Assembly: GCA_022701925.1 (NCBI GenBank)
Contig: JAKONM010000306.1
Span: 1 to 12,558 of the forward strand
Reading direction: 5' to 3'
Origin: Microbacteriaceae bacterium
GTDB lineage: Bacteria; Actinomycetota; Actinomycetes; Actinomycetales; Microbacteriaceae
Length of the DNA: 12,558 nt
The notes beneath the pieces are model-generated. The model saw only the letters and a list, made by a program, of their open reading frames with translations. It was not told the DNA's origin and ran no database searches. Positions 1-5,543 of this stretch are shown piece by piece (the stretch's first letter is position 1; each line of letters starts with the position of its first letter). A program made the position numbers and the translations under genes.

Positions 1-582
1 GTGCTGGCGGCGCTGCCCGACGCGGTGGCGGCGCTCACCGGCGAGCTGGACCAGGTGCCGTCGTCCGTCAGCGCGGTGCACGTCGCTGGGCGGCGCGCCC
101 ACGAGCTGGTGCGGGCGGGGGAGCGGGTCGACCTGCCCTCCCGGCGCGTGACGGTCTCGCGGTTCGACGTGCTGGCGGTGCGCGCCGAGCAGGCGGAGGT
201 CGACGTGGTCGTCGACTGCAGCAGCGGCACCTACGTGCGCGCGCTCGCCCGCGACCTGGGCGCCGCCCTCGGCGTCGGCGGGCACCTGACCGCGCTGCGC
301 CGCACGCGGATCGGGCCGTTCGACGTCGCCGAGGCGGCGCCGCTCGAGGAGCCGCTCGCGCTCGCCGCCCCGGCGACGATCGCCGCCCGGCTCTTCCCGG
401 TGCTCCGGCTGGCGGCCGACGACGCGCTGGCGCTGACGCAGGGCAAGCGCCCGGCGGTCGACGGCGCCGCCGACGCGCCCGTGGCCGCCGCGCTGGCGCC
501 CGACGGCGCGCTGATCGGGCTCGCCCGCGTGCAGGCGGGCCGGGCCCAGGTGCTGATGAACCTGCCGCAGGCCGCCTCGTGA
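1..582 (+). CDS. truB: tRNA pseudouridine(55) synthase TruB, C-terminal part (5' end outside window)
   Basis: TruB converts U55 in the T-loop of tRNAs to pseudouridine in the cytoplasm. The window holds about 193 C-terminal residues of a protein that is usually near 300 residues, so the catalytic-Asp region lies upstream. Two family motifs are visible. Residues about 20-50 fit the conserved block containing SSVSAV and RAHELVRAG. Residues about 73-86 contain SSGTYVRALARDLG, the TruB form of the motif written as KGTYIRSLA.DLG. The rest fits the C-terminal RNA-binding part of the protein. The GTG at position 1 is an internal codon, not the true start. The stop TGA overlaps the GTG start of the next gene by 4 bp (GTGA), so the two are translationally coupled. 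The gene leads an apparent operon that ends in ribF. The family call is secure; only the missing 5' end is uncertain. Confidence 0.95.
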   Translation: MLAALPDAVAALTGELDQVPSSVSAVHVAGRRAHELVRAGERVDLPSRRVTVSRFDVLAVRAEQAEVDVVVDCSSGTYVRALARDLGAALGVGGHLTALRRTRIGPFDVAEAAPLEEPLALAAPATIAARLFPVLRLAADDALALTQGKRPAVDGAADAPVAAALAPDGALIGLARVQAGRAQVLMNLPQAAS

Positions 583-947
583 TCGGCTGGCTGACCGTCG
601 TGATCGCGTCGGTCTCCGCAGCCGCCGGGCTGCTGGCGATCGTGCTCGGCCTCGCCGGCCGCAAGCCCTCCGACCTGTCGCTCGCCGGTCCCGCCGTGAT
701 CGAGCTGCTGCTGCTCGCGCAGCTGGTGGTCGCGATCCTCGCGCCGTTCTCGGGCAACCCGCCGAGCGGCAACGTGGTGGAGTTCTTCGCCTACCTGGTC
801 GGGGCGATGGTGATCCCGCCCGCCGCGATCTACTGGGCGCTGACCGAGCGCACCCGGTGGGCGGTCGTCGTCGTCGGCATCGGGTGCCTGGCGGTCGCCG
901 TCATGATCGTGCGCATGCAGATCATCTGGACGGTGCAGCAGGCATGA
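579..947 (+). CDS. Small four-helix membrane protein of unknown function
   Basis: I do not recognise a named family. The 122-residue product is very hydrophobic, with four likely membrane segments at about residues 3-25, 39-57, 67-86 and 93-113. Polar connectors include GRKPSD and a short TERTR loop. It has no signal-peptide cleavage site and no catalytic motif I can see. The GTG start overlaps the truB stop (GTGA), and its own stop overlaps the next ATG (ATGA). Both 4-bp overlaps argue for translational coupling and for this start. A GCAGG element about 8 nt upstream could serve as a weak ribosome binding site. Its place between truB and ribF suggests a conserved hitchhiker in this operon rather than a role in RNA modification, but that is inference. 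Confidence 0.85.
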   Translation: MIGWLTVVIASVSAAAGLLAIVLGLAGRKPSDLSLAGPAVIELLLLAQLVVAILAPFSGNPPSGNVVEFFAYLVGAMVIPPAAIYWALTERTRWAVVVVGIGCLAVAVMIVRMQIIWTVQQA

Positions 948-1288
948 CCGCGGACGAGACGCTGGAGTTCCGCATCGACTCCCGGGGAGACGGCCCGGCC
1001 CGGCTGCGCCGTGCGGTGGCCAAGGTGTTCGCCGCGGTGAACTCGAGCACGCCGGAGGGCGGGCTCGCGCCCCTGGACGAGGCGCTGGTGGTGCGCCGGG
1101 CCAGCGGGCACCCCGTGTTCCGCGGCCCCGTCGAGCCGGGGCTGCGCCGGTTCCTGAAGCGGGCGGTCGAGGGCGACCTGCGCGCGATGAGCGAGTCGGA
1201 GTTCCTGCGCGCCTGGGGCCCGCCCGGCGGGTGGGACCAGCGCTACAAGCGGTGGCAGGAGCGCGGCTGGACGCCCCCGGTCCGCTGA
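944..1288 (+). CDS. Small soluble protein of unknown function in the truB-ribF operon
   Basis: The 114-residue product matches no family I know. It has no membrane segment or signal peptide. The middle is rich in Arg and Leu, and the C-terminal third is aromatic and basic (GGWDQRYKRWQERGW), which could suit binding to nucleic acid or to a partner protein. The ATG at 944 overlaps the previous stop as ATGA. This start is preferred over an in-frame upstream GTG/ATG-type extension at 857, because the extra 29 residues would be an Arg- and His-rich product of another gene's reading frame. It ends 8 nt before a GC-rich hairpin at 1296-1323. The overlapping start and G/C-rich third positions support a real gene. 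Its function is unknown. Confidence 0.8.
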   Translation: MTADETLEFRIDSRGDGPARLRRAVAKVFAAVNSSTPEGGLAPLDEALVVRRASGHPVFRGPVEPGLRRFLKRAVEGDLRAMSESEFLRAWGPPGGWDQRYKRWQERGWTPPVR

Positions 1289-1295
1289 GGGCGCA

Positions 1296-1323
1296 CCCCG
1301 GGCGCCAGGTCTCCGGCCCGGGG
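1296..1323 (+). terminator. GC-rich hairpin between operon genes
   Basis: Perfect 8-bp arms, CCCCGGGC at 1296-1303 and GCCCGGGG at 1316-1323, are separated by 12 nt. The hairpin begins 8 nt after the stop of the 944-1288 gene and ends 3 nt before the Shine-Dalgarno of the next gene. There is no T-tract, so it is a poor classical intrinsic terminator. It could be an attenuator, a processing or stability element, or a modulator of access to the adjacent ribosome binding site. The structure is seen in the sequence; the role is inferred. Confidence 0.45.
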
Positions 1324-1326
1324 CGT

Positions 1327-1333
1327 GGGAGGA
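1327..1333 (+). promoter_or_regulatory. Ribosome binding site that fixes the start at 1345
   Basis: GGGAGGA lies 11 nt before the ATG at 1345. It is the best Shine-Dalgarno match in this operon. It decides against the in-frame upstream start at 1231, which would overlap the previous gene. It immediately follows the hairpin at 1296-1323. Confidence 0.7.
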
Positions 1334-1344
1334 TCGTCGACGCG

Positions 1345-1770
1345 ATGACCGACACCCGCCCCGCCCGGCCGAAGACCTCCGGGCCGGGCCGGATCCTGAT
1401 CGCCTTCTACTTCGTGATGACCCTGGCGGCGCTCGTGCGCTCGCTGGTGCAGGTGCTCGCCGAGTTCTCGGCGGCGCCGCTCGCGATCCTGCTGTCCCTC
1501 GTCTCCGGCGTCGTCTACCTGGTCGCCACGATCTCGCTGGTGCGCCCCGGTCGCACGGCCTACCGCACCGCCGTGGTGACGATCGCGTTCGAGCTGGTCG
1601 GCGTGCTGGTGATCGGCGCGCTGTCGCTGGTGCTGCCGGACGTCTTCCCCTTCAAGTACACCGTCTGGTGGGGCTTCGGCATCGGCTACGTGCTGCTGCC
1701 GCTGGTGCTGCCCGTGCTGGGGCTGCTGTTCCTGCGCAGCCAGCGCGCCGTGTTCTCGGCGGGGCGCTGA
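1345..1770 (+). CDS. Four-helix membrane protein of unknown function upstream of ribF
   Basis: The 141-residue product has a short, basic, proline-rich cytoplasmic N-terminus of about 15 residues. Four likely membrane segments follow, at about 16-38, 43-65, 73-95 and 107-130, and the C-terminal tail is basic (RSQRAVFSAGR). I recognise no catalytic or transport motif and no named family. The ATG at 1345 was chosen because of the Shine-Dalgarno GGGAGGA at 1327-1333. The stop is only 2 nt before the GTG of ribF, so it is almost certainly cotranscribed with ribF. A riboflavin transporter was considered because of the neighbour, but the protein is short and lacks the family features I would expect, so I do not assign that role. 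Confidence 0.85.
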   Translation: MTDTRPARPKTSGPGRILIAFYFVMTLAALVRSLVQVLAEFSAAPLAILLSLVSGVVYLVATISLVRPGRTAYRTAVVTIAFELVGVLVIGALSLVLPDVFPFKYTVWWGFGIGYVLLPLVLPVLGLLFLRSQRAVFSAGR

Positions 1771-1772
1771 CC

Positions 1773-2711
1773 GTGCAGGTCTTCCGCGGCGCCGCCGCCG
1801 TGCCCGCCGGCTTCGGGCCCTCGGCCGTCACCATCGGCAAGTTCGACGGCCTGCACCTGGGGCACCGGGCCGTGATCGCCCAGCTGCGCGCCCTGGCCGG
1901 CGACGACCTGACCCCCGTGGTCGTCACGTTCGACCGCAACCCGCTGGAGGTGCTGCGGCCCGAGGCGAGCCCCGCCCCCCTGGTCGGGCTGGAGCAGAAG
2001 CTGGACCTGCTGGCCGACGCCGGCGTGGAGGCCGTGCTCGTGCTGGCCTTCGACCGCGCGCTGGCGGACCTCGAGCCGGAGGCGTTCGCCGCCGACCTGC
2101 TGGCGGGCCCGCTCGACATGCGGCGCATCCTGGTCGGGCAGGACTTCCGCTTCGGCCGCCGCGGCCGCGGCGACGTCGCGCTGCTGACCGCGCTCGGCGG
2201 GTCCCTGGGCTTCTCCACGACCGTGCAGGACGAGGTGACGGAGGCGTCGCGCCGCGTCTCGTCCACCTGGATCCGCGAGCTGCTCGCCGCCGGCGCGATC
2301 GAGGAGGCGGCCGAGCTGCTGGGCCGCTCGCCGTCGGTGCGCGGCGAGGTCGTGCACGGCGCACACCGCGGCCGCGAGCTGGGGTACCCGACCGCGAACC
2401 TCGCGGAGCGCAGCGACGGCATGATCCCGGCGGACGGCGTGTACGCGGGCCGGCTGATCGACCACGCCGTGCAGCCGCCCGTCGCGTACCCGGCCGCCAT
2501 CTCCGTCGGCAGCAACCCGACCTTCACCGGGGTGCCGCCGAAGCAGGTGGAGGCCTACGTGCTCGACCGCACCCTGGACCTGTACGGGCACCTGGTCGAC
2601 ATCGAGTTCACGCGCCGCATCCGCGGGCAGGTCGCCTACGAGGGGATCGAGCCGCTGATCGCCCAGATGGCGATGGACGTCGCGCAGGTCCGTACGCTCA
2701 TGGCGCGCTGA
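1773..2711 (+). CDS. ribF: Bifunctional riboflavin kinase / FAD synthetase RibF
   Basis: RibF phosphorylates riboflavin to FMN and then adenylylates FMN to FAD in the cytoplasm. The 312-residue length is typical. The N-terminal FAD synthetase (nucleotidyltransferase) domain shows GKFDGLHLGH at residues 22-31 and a later GQDFRFGRRGRGD block. The C-terminal flavokinase domain, from about 185 to the end, carries GYPTAN with PTAN at 206-209, the DGVYAG segment, SVGSNPTF, and E260 in VEAY, the expected catalytic base. The start is GTG at 1773, 2 nt after the upstream stop, with a GGCGGGG stretch about 8 nt before it acting as ribosome binding site. No FMN-riboswitch-like element lies upstream, as expected for a gene inside an operon. 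The gene converges on deoC and shares a terminator-like repeat with it. Confidence 0.96.
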   Translation: MQVFRGAAAVPAGFGPSAVTIGKFDGLHLGHRAVIAQLRALAGDDLTPVVVTFDRNPLEVLRPEASPAPLVGLEQKLDLLADAGVEAVLVLAFDRALADLEPEAFAADLLAGPLDMRRILVGQDFRFGRRGRGDVALLTALGGSLGFSTTVQDEVTEASRRVSSTWIRELLAAGAIEEAAELLGRSPSVRGEVVHGAHRGRELGYPTANLAERSDGMIPADGVYAGRLIDHAVQPPVAYPAAISVGSNPTFTGVPPKQVEAYVLDRTLDLYGHLVDIEFTRRIRGQVAYEGIEPLIAQMAMDVAQVRTLMAR

Positions 2712-2731
2712 GCCCCGCGGGCGCCGCTCAG
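2708..2731. terminator. Shared inverted repeat at the ribF/deoC convergent junction
   Basis: CTGAGC at 2708-2713 and GCTCAG at 2726-2731 form perfect 6-bp arms around a 12-nt GC-only centre that itself contains CCCGCGGG. The ribF stop (TGA, 2709-2711) and the deoC stop (TGA on minus, 2728-2730) lie in the two arms, and only 16 nt separate the genes. It is symmetrical, so it could act on both strands. There is no T-tract, so the terminator role is inferred from position. Confidence 0.5.
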
Positions 2732-3453
2732 TAGGACGACGAGTCGGTCGAACCGGCCGCGCTGCCGGTCTCGACCAGGCGCTGCACGTCGGTCAGGATC
2801 GTCTCGGTGGCGCTGGTGCCGAAGCGGTCGACCCCGGCCTCCCGCATCTCGAGCAGCACGTCCAGGCCGCGCACGCCGCCGGAGGCCTTCAGGCGCACCG
2901 AGGGCGACACCGCCTGCCGCATCAGCGCCAGGTGGTGCAGCGTCGCGCCGCCGCCCGCGAAGCCGGTCGAGGTCTTGACGAACGAGGCGCCGCCGGCCTC
3001 CGCGGCCTTCGAACCCGAGACGACCTGCTCGTCCGACAGCAGCGCGGTCTCCAGGATCACCTTGACGACGCGGCCACCGGCCGCGTCGACGACCGCGCGC
3101 ACGTCCCGGGTCACGGCGTCGACGTCGCCGCTGCGCAGACGGCCGATGTGCAGCACCATGTCCAGCTCCGCTGCGCCGTCCTGCAGCGCCTGCTGCGCCT
3201 CCGCGACCTTCGCGGCCGTAGAGGTGGTGCCGTGGGGGAAGCCGATCACGGTGCCGACGGCGACGTCGGACCCCTGCAGCCGCTCCACCGTGCGGGCCAC
3301 GTCGCTGGGCCGCACGCAGACGCTGAAGACGTTCCAGCGACGCGCCAGGTCGGTGTCGGCGGCGACCTCGGCGTCCGTCAGCTCGGGCTTCAGGATCGCG
3401 TGGTCGATCAGGCGGGCGATGGACTCGACGGTGACGGCTTCGGTGTTCGGCAC
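2728..3453 (-). CDS. deoC: Deoxyribose-phosphate aldolase DeoC
   Basis: DeoC cleaves 2-deoxy-D-ribose 5-phosphate to acetaldehyde and glyceraldehyde 3-phosphate, linking deoxynucleoside breakdown to glycolysis. The 241-residue class I aldolase has the expected active-site residues. These are D98 in ELDMV (E. coli Asp102), the Schiff-base lysine K160 in VKTSTGF (E. coli Lys167), and K189 in KASGGVR (E. coli Lys201). LIDHAILKP near the N-terminus and GFPHG at 71-75 are also family blocks. The start is GTG at 3453. A longer frame reaches a GTG at 3606, but its extra 51 residues resemble nothing and would overlap the opposite promoter and leader. There is no Shine-Dalgarno before 3453. A TAGGCT hexamer ends 8 nt upstream, so translation may be leaderless or nearly so. 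The gene is transcribed away from the Stealth gene and towards ribF. Confidence 0.95.
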   Translation of the reverse strand: MPNTEAVTVESIARLIDHAILKPELTDAEVAADTDLARRWNVFSVCVRPSDVARTVERLQGSDVAVGTVIGFPHGTTSTAAKVAEAQQALQDGAAELDMVLHIGRLRSGDVDAVTRDVRAVVDAAGGRVVKVILETALLSDEQVVSGSKAAEAGGASFVKTSTGFAGGGATLHHLALMRQAVSPSVRLKASGGVRGLDVLLEMREAGVDRFGTSATETILTDVQRLVETGSAAGSTDSSSY

Positions 3454-3461
3454 GGCCGTCG

Positions 3462-3467
3462 AGCCTA
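3462..3467 (-). promoter_or_regulatory. Probable -10 element of deoC
   Basis: On the minus strand TAGGCT is followed by 8 nt and the GTG start. This spacing would place transcription initiation at or within about two bases of the start codon, giving a leaderless mRNA. I see no good -35 hexamer. The same TANNNT-to-GTG arrangement occurs before psuG and the oxidoreductase. Confidence 0.5.
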
Positions 3468-3503
3468 CGCGCCGGCGGGCGCCCCGGACCGGGGAGGGGA
3501 TCG

Positions 3504-3517
3504 CGCCCGGCCGGGCG
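3504..3517. repeat. Perfect 14-bp palindrome in the deoC/Stealth divergent promoter region
   Basis: CGCCCGGCCGGGCG is fully self-complementary. It ends one base before the plus-strand TAGGCT at 3519-3524, so it would fill much of the spacer upstream of that -10 element. It could be an operator or just GC-rich symmetry. It resembles the GC palindromes at 5208-5543. Confidence 0.4.
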
Positions 3518-3518
3518 A

Positions 3519-3524
3519 TAGGCT
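3519..3524 (+). promoter_or_regulatory. Probable -10 element of the Stealth gene
   Basis: TAGGCT, the same hexamer seen before deoC and psuG, occurs on the plus strand. Transcription would begin near 3531, giving a leader of about 90 nt before the proposed ATT start. The Stealth frame has a stop (TAG) exactly here, which limits how far the protein could extend upstream. No clear -35 box is visible. Confidence 0.45.
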
Positions 3525-3606
3525 CCCTGCACCGGACGTGCTGCGTCCGCACCGGCGCCGCACCGTGCGGCGGGAGGAACCGTCCAGACACTCCAGTCGA
3601 TCTCAC

Positions 3607-3613
3607 GAGGGGG
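3607..3613 (+). promoter_or_regulatory. Ribosome binding site pointing to an ATT start
   Basis: GAGGGGG lies 7 nt before ATT at 3621. No ATG, GTG or TTG in the Stealth frame follows at a usable distance; the first GTG is at 3696, with no comparable Shine-Dalgarno. This site is the main evidence for initiation at ATT. Confidence 0.5.
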
Positions 3614-3620
3614 ACCCGCC

Positions 3621-5207
3621 ATTCCTGCGCGCTCGAAGCTCCGTCCCCTGCAGAGTCCGGCCTCCCGCATCCGCTCCCGCCCCGACGTCGTCGAGGTGGA
3701 CGGCGTGCTGGCGCTGAGCGGCCGTCGCGAGACCCCGGTGGAGGCGCGCGTCGCCGACCTGGTGCTGCTGGCGGACGCGCTGGAGGCGGCGGACGTGCGG
3801 GTGCTGCTGGCCCGCGACGACCACCACCGGCCGATCCTGGTGGTGGAGGAGTCCGACCGCCTGGCCGCGACCCGCGCCCTGGTCGGCGCCTGCGCGGACG
3901 AGCCGTTCCTGGCCGTGGCCCTGAAGCGCGACCTGACGCCGCGCGGCGAGCCGGTGCTGATCGCCGACGGCGACCTGGCGCCGACGCGCACGGACCGCCT
4001 GCTGTCGCTGCACCGCCCCCGCGTCGACGCGGCCGGGGTGCTGCACGACGATCCCGCGAGCGGGGTGCGCTTCGAGTTCTGGGTGCGCCAGGGCGCCGAG
4101 GTGCGAGTGCCGGCGCCGAACGCGCTGACGCGCCGCCGCTTCGTGGAGGCGGACGTGCGGCCCGCCACCGTCGAGCGCTACGGCCGCACCTGGCAGACGA
4201 TCCGCGACATGTTCACGGACCTGGCCTCCGACGTCACCTTCCCGGTCGACATGGTCTTCTCGTGGGTCGACGGCACCGACAAGGAGTGGCAGCGGGCCCG
4301 GGCCCGCCGCATGGCCTCCTACGTGGTCGGCGAGGGCGACGACTCCGAGGCGCGCTACCGGCAGATCGACGAGCTGCGCTACGCCCTGCGGTCGGTGCAC
4401 ACGCACCTGCCCTGGGTGCGCACCATCTACATCGCCACCGACTCGAAGGCGCCGGCGTGGCTGGCGGACCACCCGGGTGTGCGGATCGTGCGCAGCGAGG
4501 AGTTCTTCCCCGACCAGTCGTGGCTGCCCACCCACAACTCGCAGGCGGTGGAGAGCCAGCTGCACCGCATCGAGGGGCTCAGCGAGCACTTCATCTACTC
4601 GAACGACGACATGTTCATCGGCCGGCACCTGCGGCCCGAGGTCTTCTTCAGCCCGGGCGGCATCAGCCGGTTCATCGAGGCGGACACCCGCATCGGCATC
4701 GGCGACAACGACCCGGCGCGCAGCGGCTTCGAGAACGCGGCCCGCGTCAACCGGCGCCTGCTGCGCGAGCGCTTCGGCCGGGTCATCACCCGCCACCTGG
4801 AGCACGCCGCGACGCCGCTGCGCCGCAGCGTGATCGCGGAGATGGAGCGGGAGTTCCCCGAGGACTTCGCGGCGACCGGGGCCAGCCCCTTCCGCGCGAA
4901 GGACAACATCTCGGTCACCAACAGCCTGTACCACTACTACGCGCTGCTCACCGGCCGCAGCGTGCAGAACACCGACTCGTCGGTGCTGTACGTCGACACC
5001 ACCACGCACAAGGGCCTCGGCCTGCTGAAGCGGCTGGGCAAGCGTCGCGACCAGGACTTCTTCTGCCTGAACGACGGCAGCTTCCCCGAGGTCGCGCCGG
5101 ACGTGCGCGCCCGCAAGGTGACCGAGTTCCTGGAGCGCTACTTCCCGCTGCCCGCGCCGTGGGAGCGCACGGACGACGCGCCCGCGGAGCCCGCGCGGGC
5201 GGGGTGA
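3621..5207 (+). CDS. Stealth-family (CpsY-like) exopolysaccharide phosphotransferase
   Basis: Stealth proteins transfer sugar-1-phosphates from nucleotide sugars to build phosphodiester-linked surface polysaccharides. Relatives include meningococcal SacB, mycobacterial CpsY and animal GlcNAc-1-phosphotransferase. With the proposed start the protein has 528 residues. Conserved regions appear in order: CR1 at about 207-220 (VDMVFSWVDGTD), CR2 at about 246-275 (RQIDELRYALRS, then WVRTIYIATDS), and CR3 at about 306-334 (FIYSNDDMFIG). A C-terminal block with KDNISVTNSLYHYY and NDGSFPEV is in the CR4 position. No signal peptide or membrane segment is seen, so it is probably cytoplasmic or membrane-associated. 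The first standard start is GTG 3696, but the actinobacterial family N-terminus (here RPDVVEVDG) begins before it. ATT 3621 follows a good Shine-Dalgarno, with CTG 3648 a weaker alternative. No other capsule gene adjoins it. The function is secure at family level; the sugar is unknown. Confidence 0.93.
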   Translation: MPARSKLRPLQSPASRIRSRPDVVEVDGVLALSGRRETPVEARVADLVLLADALEAADVRVLLARDDHHRPILVVEESDRLAATRALVGACADEPFLAVALKRDLTPRGEPVLIADGDLAPTRTDRLLSLHRPRVDAAGVLHDDPASGVRFEFWVRQGAEVRVPAPNALTRRRFVEADVRPATVERYGRTWQTIRDMFTDLASDVTFPVDMVFSWVDGTDKEWQRARARRMASYVVGEGDDSEARYRQIDELRYALRSVHTHLPWVRTIYIATDSKAPAWLADHPGVRIVRSEEFFPDQSWLPTHNSQAVESQLHRIEGLSEHFIYSNDDMFIGRHLRPEVFFSPGGISRFIEADTRIGIGDNDPARSGFENAARVNRRLLRERFGRVITRHLEHAATPLRRSVIAEMEREFPEDFAATGASPFRAKDNISVTNSLYHYYALLTGRSVQNTDSSVLYVDTTTHKGLGLLKRLGKRRDQDFFCLNDGSFPEVAPDVRARKVTEFLERYFPLPAPWERTDDAPAEPARAG

Positions 5208-5212
5208 CCCGG

Positions 5213-5248
5213 CCGCGGTCGACCGCGGTCGACCGCAGTCGACCGCGG
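5213..5248. terminator. 36-bp near-perfect palindrome after the Stealth gene
   Basis: The sequence is about 3.6 tandem copies of the 10-mer GACCGCGGTC, which is itself a palindrome. The whole is self-complementary around 5230/5231 with one mismatched pair (5224/5237), and its centre is GGTCGACC. It starts 5 nt after the Stealth stop. The transcript would fold into a very stable stem. There is no T-tract, so it is a non-canonical terminator candidate. Confidence 0.55.
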
Positions 5249-5463
5249 GTGGCGAGGGGCCGGGTCTCCGGTCCGCGGGCGTCTTCGGACAGTCCGGGCG
5301 GGAGATCGCGCCCGCCTCGTCCGATGTCGCCCGTGTTCAGCCGGCCGGGCGGGAACGGCTCGCTGCGCAGGGTGGGTGGTCGCCCTGCATCGAGGCTGCG
5401 ACCGAGCGATCGCGCCCGCTGGCGCCGACGGAGTGGTGCACCCGCCGGGCGGGATCGGCGCCT

Positions 5464-5495
5464 GCGGGCGGGACCGGTCGACCGGTCGCGCCCGC
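5464..5495. terminator. 32-bp near-perfect palindrome after the phosphodiesterase gene
   Basis: The arms are 5464-5479 and 5480-5495, with a single mismatched pair (5471/5488). The core is two copies of GACCGGTC, so the centre is again GGTCGACC, as in 5213-5248. The outer arms are GCGGGCG and CGCCCGC. It lies about 48 nt beyond the minus-strand phosphodiesterase stop and could end transcription from that side. No T-tract is present. Confidence 0.5.
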
Positions 5496-5516
5496 GAGCG
5501 CCGGTGACGCCCGGAA

Positions 5517-5536
5517 GCGCCGGACGCGTCCGGGCG
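5517..5536 (-). terminator. Short GC palindrome just past the phosphodiesterase stop
   Basis: CCGGACGCGTCCGG at 5520-5533 is a perfect 14-bp palindrome. It can be lengthened by about three pairs on each side if one bulged C is allowed. It lies about 10 nt past the TAG stop of the minus-strand gene. A terminator or mRNA-end role is inferred from position only. Confidence 0.35.
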
Positions 5537-5543
5537 GTCCGCG

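Larger units (their letters stand above)
5208..5543. other. 336-bp non-coding, palindrome-rich convergent intergenic region
   Basis: No credible gene: the open frames here give Arg/Pro/Gly-rich translations with no family features. The stretch holds two long near-perfect palindromes (5213-5248 and 5464-5495) and a shorter one (5517-5536). CGGGCGGGA occurs four times (starting 5295, 5346, 5446, 5465) and TCGCGCCCGC three times (starting 5306, 5410, 5486). Smaller inverted repeats include CGGGCG/CGCCCG at 5295-5314 and GTCCG/CGGAC at 5271-5290. It separates the convergent Stealth and phosphodiesterase genes, so transcription termination from both sides is the simplest role. Confidence 0.7.

Noticed and set aside
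1289..1772. FMN riboswitch upstream of ribF
   Set aside because: The upstream DNA is coding, and only a simple 8-bp hairpin is present at 1296-1323. It has no multi-helix RFN-like architecture.
3454..3606. N-terminal extension of deoC to the GTG at 3606
   Set aside because: The 51 extra residues lack similarity to the family and would cover the TAGGCT element and the opposite promoter. A start at 3453 gives a normal DeoC length.
2636..4168. Long open frames opposite or offset to deoC and the Stealth gene (also one of about 900 codons spanning 2807-5566)
   Set aside because: They are Arg/Ser/Pro-rich frames produced by the very high GC content. They overlap genes with clear catalytic motifs and have no motifs of their own.
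5208..5543. CRISPR array or mobile-element end in the repeat-rich spacer
   Set aside because: The repeats are 9-10 bases, irregularly spaced, and occur in both orientations without spacers of constant length. There is no transposase or cas gene and no target-site duplication.
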